In this document: one piece after another, positions 62,213 to 64,000 of the stretch
Numbering within the stretch: position 1 is the first letter of the stretch
How the letters are laid out: each line of letters begins with the position of its first letter
Source: Bacteroidaceae bacterium
GTDB lineage: Bacteria; Bacteroidota; Bacteroidia; Bacteroidales; Bacteroidaceae
Direction of reading: 5' to 3'
Length of the DNA stretch: 64,000 nucleotides
Assembly: GCA_024398435.1 (NCBI GenBank)
Contig: JAKSJD010000004.1
Coordinates: forward strand, 62,001 to 126,000
Made by a program: the position numbers and the translations under genes
Notes under the pieces: generated by a model
The model's input: the letters and a program-made list of their open reading frames with translations, nothing else
What the model was told of the DNA's origin: nothing
Database searches by the model: none

Positions 62213-63037
62213 GTCCAAAGGTTGGAAAGCATTAGGAGCCATATTGACAGAATGCCCATTGAAAAGAGGCCTTTTTTCATCTCCATCCTGAAAAATAGTC
62301 ACTTCCTGAAGCATATTCTCATGAATGAGGCTCATTGGAGAATTGAGGTAAGTAGGGTCGGTAAGTGTCTTGTTGCGATACTTGACAAACTTGCTGCGAT
62401 TCATGTTCAAGTCTTTTGGCGAAGAGCTAAACACGATTGGTACTGCTTTCTGCTCCAGAGAATGAAGTTCGAAACAGTGGATTCCATCTGCCTCTGCCTT
62501 CACAATCAATCCCGGACAGCCATACAGACACCAAGGACCTGCCGTGGTTGGCACTTCTTCGGTGTACCATACCGTCCATTCCCTTCCTCTGACCTTTGCT
62601 GTCGCTTTCTGGCACAGATAGCCCGAGATGGTCAGCGTGTCATCGTCAATCTGCCAGTTGATGGTTGTCTTATCCTCTTTGGTCAAATAGTCGGTAATGA
62701 GAACAGTTTCGCGAATCGTCACCTTGTCAGCCGATGGATAACCAACATACACAGATGGTATGTTAAGTTTCTGCTCGTCTAATTCTTCCAAAAGATCCTT
62801 TCTCGTTTGCTTCTCGGGCTTCATGGCATTCAGATAACCAGTGCTCCAAGTTGTCTTATTGCCAACCAACACAGCAAGGCGGTAATGATCATCCACCTTT
62901 GTGCCATTCTTGTCGGCAGTGTGGCAAGTGTAATCATAAGTCACAACAATGTTTGACGCATCGATTGAATCGTTTGTTTGTGCCATTGCCGAGAATGTCA
63001 TCAGCAAGGCAGTGATTAGTAATGAAATCCTTTTCAT
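62204..63037 (-). CDS. GLPGLI family protein (GCPGLI variant)
   Basis: This 277-residue exported protein has the signal MKRISLLITALLMTFSAMAQ and the family core GPWCLYGCPGLIVKAEADGI, where the eponymous GLPGLI reads GCPGLI. The family is common in Bacteroidota and of unknown function. It lies one base after the next GLPGLI gene's stop (63039), and both share strong similarity in the central and C-terminal parts (PVVF/PITYSS, TYLNSP/QYLTDP, EPLDLE/YQPLELK), so they are a tandem duplicate. Confidence 0.88.
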   Translation of the reverse strand: MKRISLLITALLMTFSAMAQTNDSIDASNIVVTYDYTCHTADKNGTKVDDHYRLAVLVGNKTTWSTGYLNAMKPEKQTRKDLLEELDEQKLNIPSVYVGYPSADKVTIRETVLITDYLTKEDKTTINWQIDDDTLTISGYLCQKATAKVRGREWTVWYTEEVPTTAGPWCLYGCPGLIVKAEADGIHCFELHSLEQKAVPIVFSSSPKDLNMNRSKFVKYRNKTLTDPTYLNSPMSLIHENMLQEVTIFQDGDEKRPLFNGHSVNMAPNAFQPLDLE

Positions 63038-63038
63038 A

Positions 63039-63950
63039 TTATTTCAATTCTAATGGTTGATATTTGTGTCCCTTTGCAGGTACGAACAATCCACCTATGA
63101 AATTGTAGTTTTCGTCTTTTCCGTAGGTAACAACGATTTGCTTCGGTCCTGTCATATAGAATTGAGGGTCGGTCAGGTATTGGCGGTTGCCGAATACATT
63201 GTTTTTGTGTTTCAACATTTGTTCATAGGAAGATTTTCCATAAGGAACAAAGATTTTTTCGAAATGGAGTGACTCTGTATTGAACTTCTCTGTAATTGAA
63301 CCACTTGAATATGTGATAGGCACTGATTCCTGATAGAGAGCTATAAGTCGGAAGGTATGGATGCCTTCTTCATCGGTAGCAAAGGCAATCAAGCCTGGCA
63401 ATCCTTGCAACTTCCAAGGACCTGCTACAGTTGGAATGTCTTCTGTATAAAGCACATTCCACGTCTTGCCACGGAATTCTCCATTGGCTTTCTGGCACTG
63501 ATAACCACAAACGGAGTCGCTTCCTTCCACGATGGTCCATGTAGGTTTCTCTGTATCCTCTGTCACCTCATACCGAAGTGGCGGAATGGATTCGAGAATG
63601 ATGGTCTTGCCCTCCGGATAGCCAACCGTTGTTGTAGCTATGTGCATCAAGGCTTCGTTCTTCATGAAATAGCTCTTGTCCCATCCGAGTTCTTCGTCAC
63701 GTTCTACTTGAATGAGGTAACGCTCATAGGCCCATGTTTTCCAAATTCCGTCGCCTACTTGAAGGGCAAGTCGGGCGGAATCGGTCACGGCTTCTCCTTT
63801 TTCGTCAGTCGTGTTGATGGTGTACTGATACACTGCGGTGAACTTTGTCTGACACAAAGTATCTACTTTTTCTTTTTCCTTGGATGGCATTTGTGCCATT
63901 GCTGAAAGAGTCATCAGCAAAGCTGAGATTAATAATGTTGCTTTCTTCAT
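63039..63950 (-). CDS. GLPGLI family protein
   Basis: This 303-residue exported protein has the signal MKKATLLISALLMTLSAMAQ and the family core VAGPWKLQGLPGLIAFATDE. It is the first of two tandem GLPGLI genes; the distance to the second is one base, so they are cotranscribed. The promoter would lie beyond 63950, where the window ends soon. Function unknown; the setting suggests a partner of the nearby outer-membrane barrel protein. Confidence 0.9.
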   Translation of the reverse strand: MKKATLLISALLMTLSAMAQMPSKEKEKVDTLCQTKFTAVYQYTINTTDEKGEAVTDSARLALQVGDGIWKTWAYERYLIQVERDEELGWDKSYFMKNEALMHIATTTVGYPEGKTIILESIPPLRYEVTEDTEKPTWTIVEGSDSVCGYQCQKANGEFRGKTWNVLYTEDIPTVAGPWKLQGLPGLIAFATDEEGIHTFRLIALYQESVPITYSSGSITEKFNTESLHFEKIFVPYGKSSYEQMLKHKNNVFGNRQYLTDPQFYMTGPKQIVVTYGKDENYNFIGGLFVPAKGHKYQPLELK

Positions 63951-64000
63951 ATTTATATATTATTTATGAGTTTGCTTTTTAGTCCTCCCCCCTTGGGGGG

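Overview
The window looks like a chromosomal segment of a Bacteroidales species, most likely Prevotellaceae. The evidence is: the Bacteroidota-type promoter (TTG, about 19-20 bases, then TAnnTTTG) in front of many genes; a one-protein hybrid two-component regulator; GLPGLI, DUF4250, DUF4254, DUF4835 and DUF2264 family proteins; a glycine-lipid acyltransferase pair; many ATGA-coupled genes; and a tRNA gene with no encoded CCA. No integrase of a mobile element, transposase, rRNA or CRISPR array was seen; the only tyrosine recombinase looks like housekeeping XerD. I cannot name the species.

Layout. 1-3600 (minus): an S1-domain protein cut by the window edge, a LolD-type ATPase and a CPA2 cation/proton antiporter. 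3600-4700: about 1.1 kb of AT-rich non-coding DNA with inverted repeats and a promoter that has no gene behind it. 4.7-13.2 kb (plus): a five-gene set encoding a von Willebrand A-like lipoprotein, a four-helix membrane protein, a tubulin/FtsZ-like GTPase homologue, a 1195-residue protein with a C-terminal actin/Hsp70-fold ATPase, and a membrane-anchored protein with long flexible linkers. This is the most unusual locus here. 13.3-17.3 kb: tRNA-Arg(CCU), DUF4254, a heptosyltransferase-like GT9, an LpxL-like acyltransferase and two half-size chromate transporters. 17.4-21.6 kb (minus): ychF, lgt and a large unknown anchored protein. 21.8-28.0 kb: a DUF4835 protein, an MsbA-like exporter, RNase H, argS and a GH53 galactanase. 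28.4-33.8 kb: a thioredoxin-fold lipoprotein without cysteines, a LolC/E-like permease, rbfA, an O-methyltransferase, aroQ, xerD, a DUF4250 protein and rpsO.

33.9-39.1 kb and 46.8-52.4 kb are two separated surface-glycan clusters. Each pairs a TagD-type nucleotidyltransferase with a LicD transferase. Together they also hold a CDP-glycerol glycerophosphotransferase-like protein, a GT10/Kdo-kinase fusion, a galactofuranosyltransferase-like protein, an SDR enzyme, an acyltransferase and two more glycosyltransferases. This points to a lipopolysaccharide or capsule decorated with a CDP-activated polyol or choline phosphate. Between them (39.4-46.4 kb, minus) lie a PH-domain protein, a PBP4-type carboxypeptidase, thymidine kinase, a macroglobulin-domain protein, a DUF2264 protein and a lipoprotein. 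52.7-54.5 kb holds glsA/glsB. 54.8-58.9 kb holds the hybrid sensor, which faces an outer-membrane beta-barrel protein and two GLPGLI proteins (59.0-63.95 kb).

Between genes there are several families of short repeats. The most notable are arrays with an exact 22-base period at separate places (28.06, 39.26 and 46.50 kb, and a weaker one at 4.37 kb). Also present are a 24-base element repeated directly in front of two start codons, a 25-base element on both sides of a chromate transporter gene, and a 9-base CTAGG repeat upstream of lgt.
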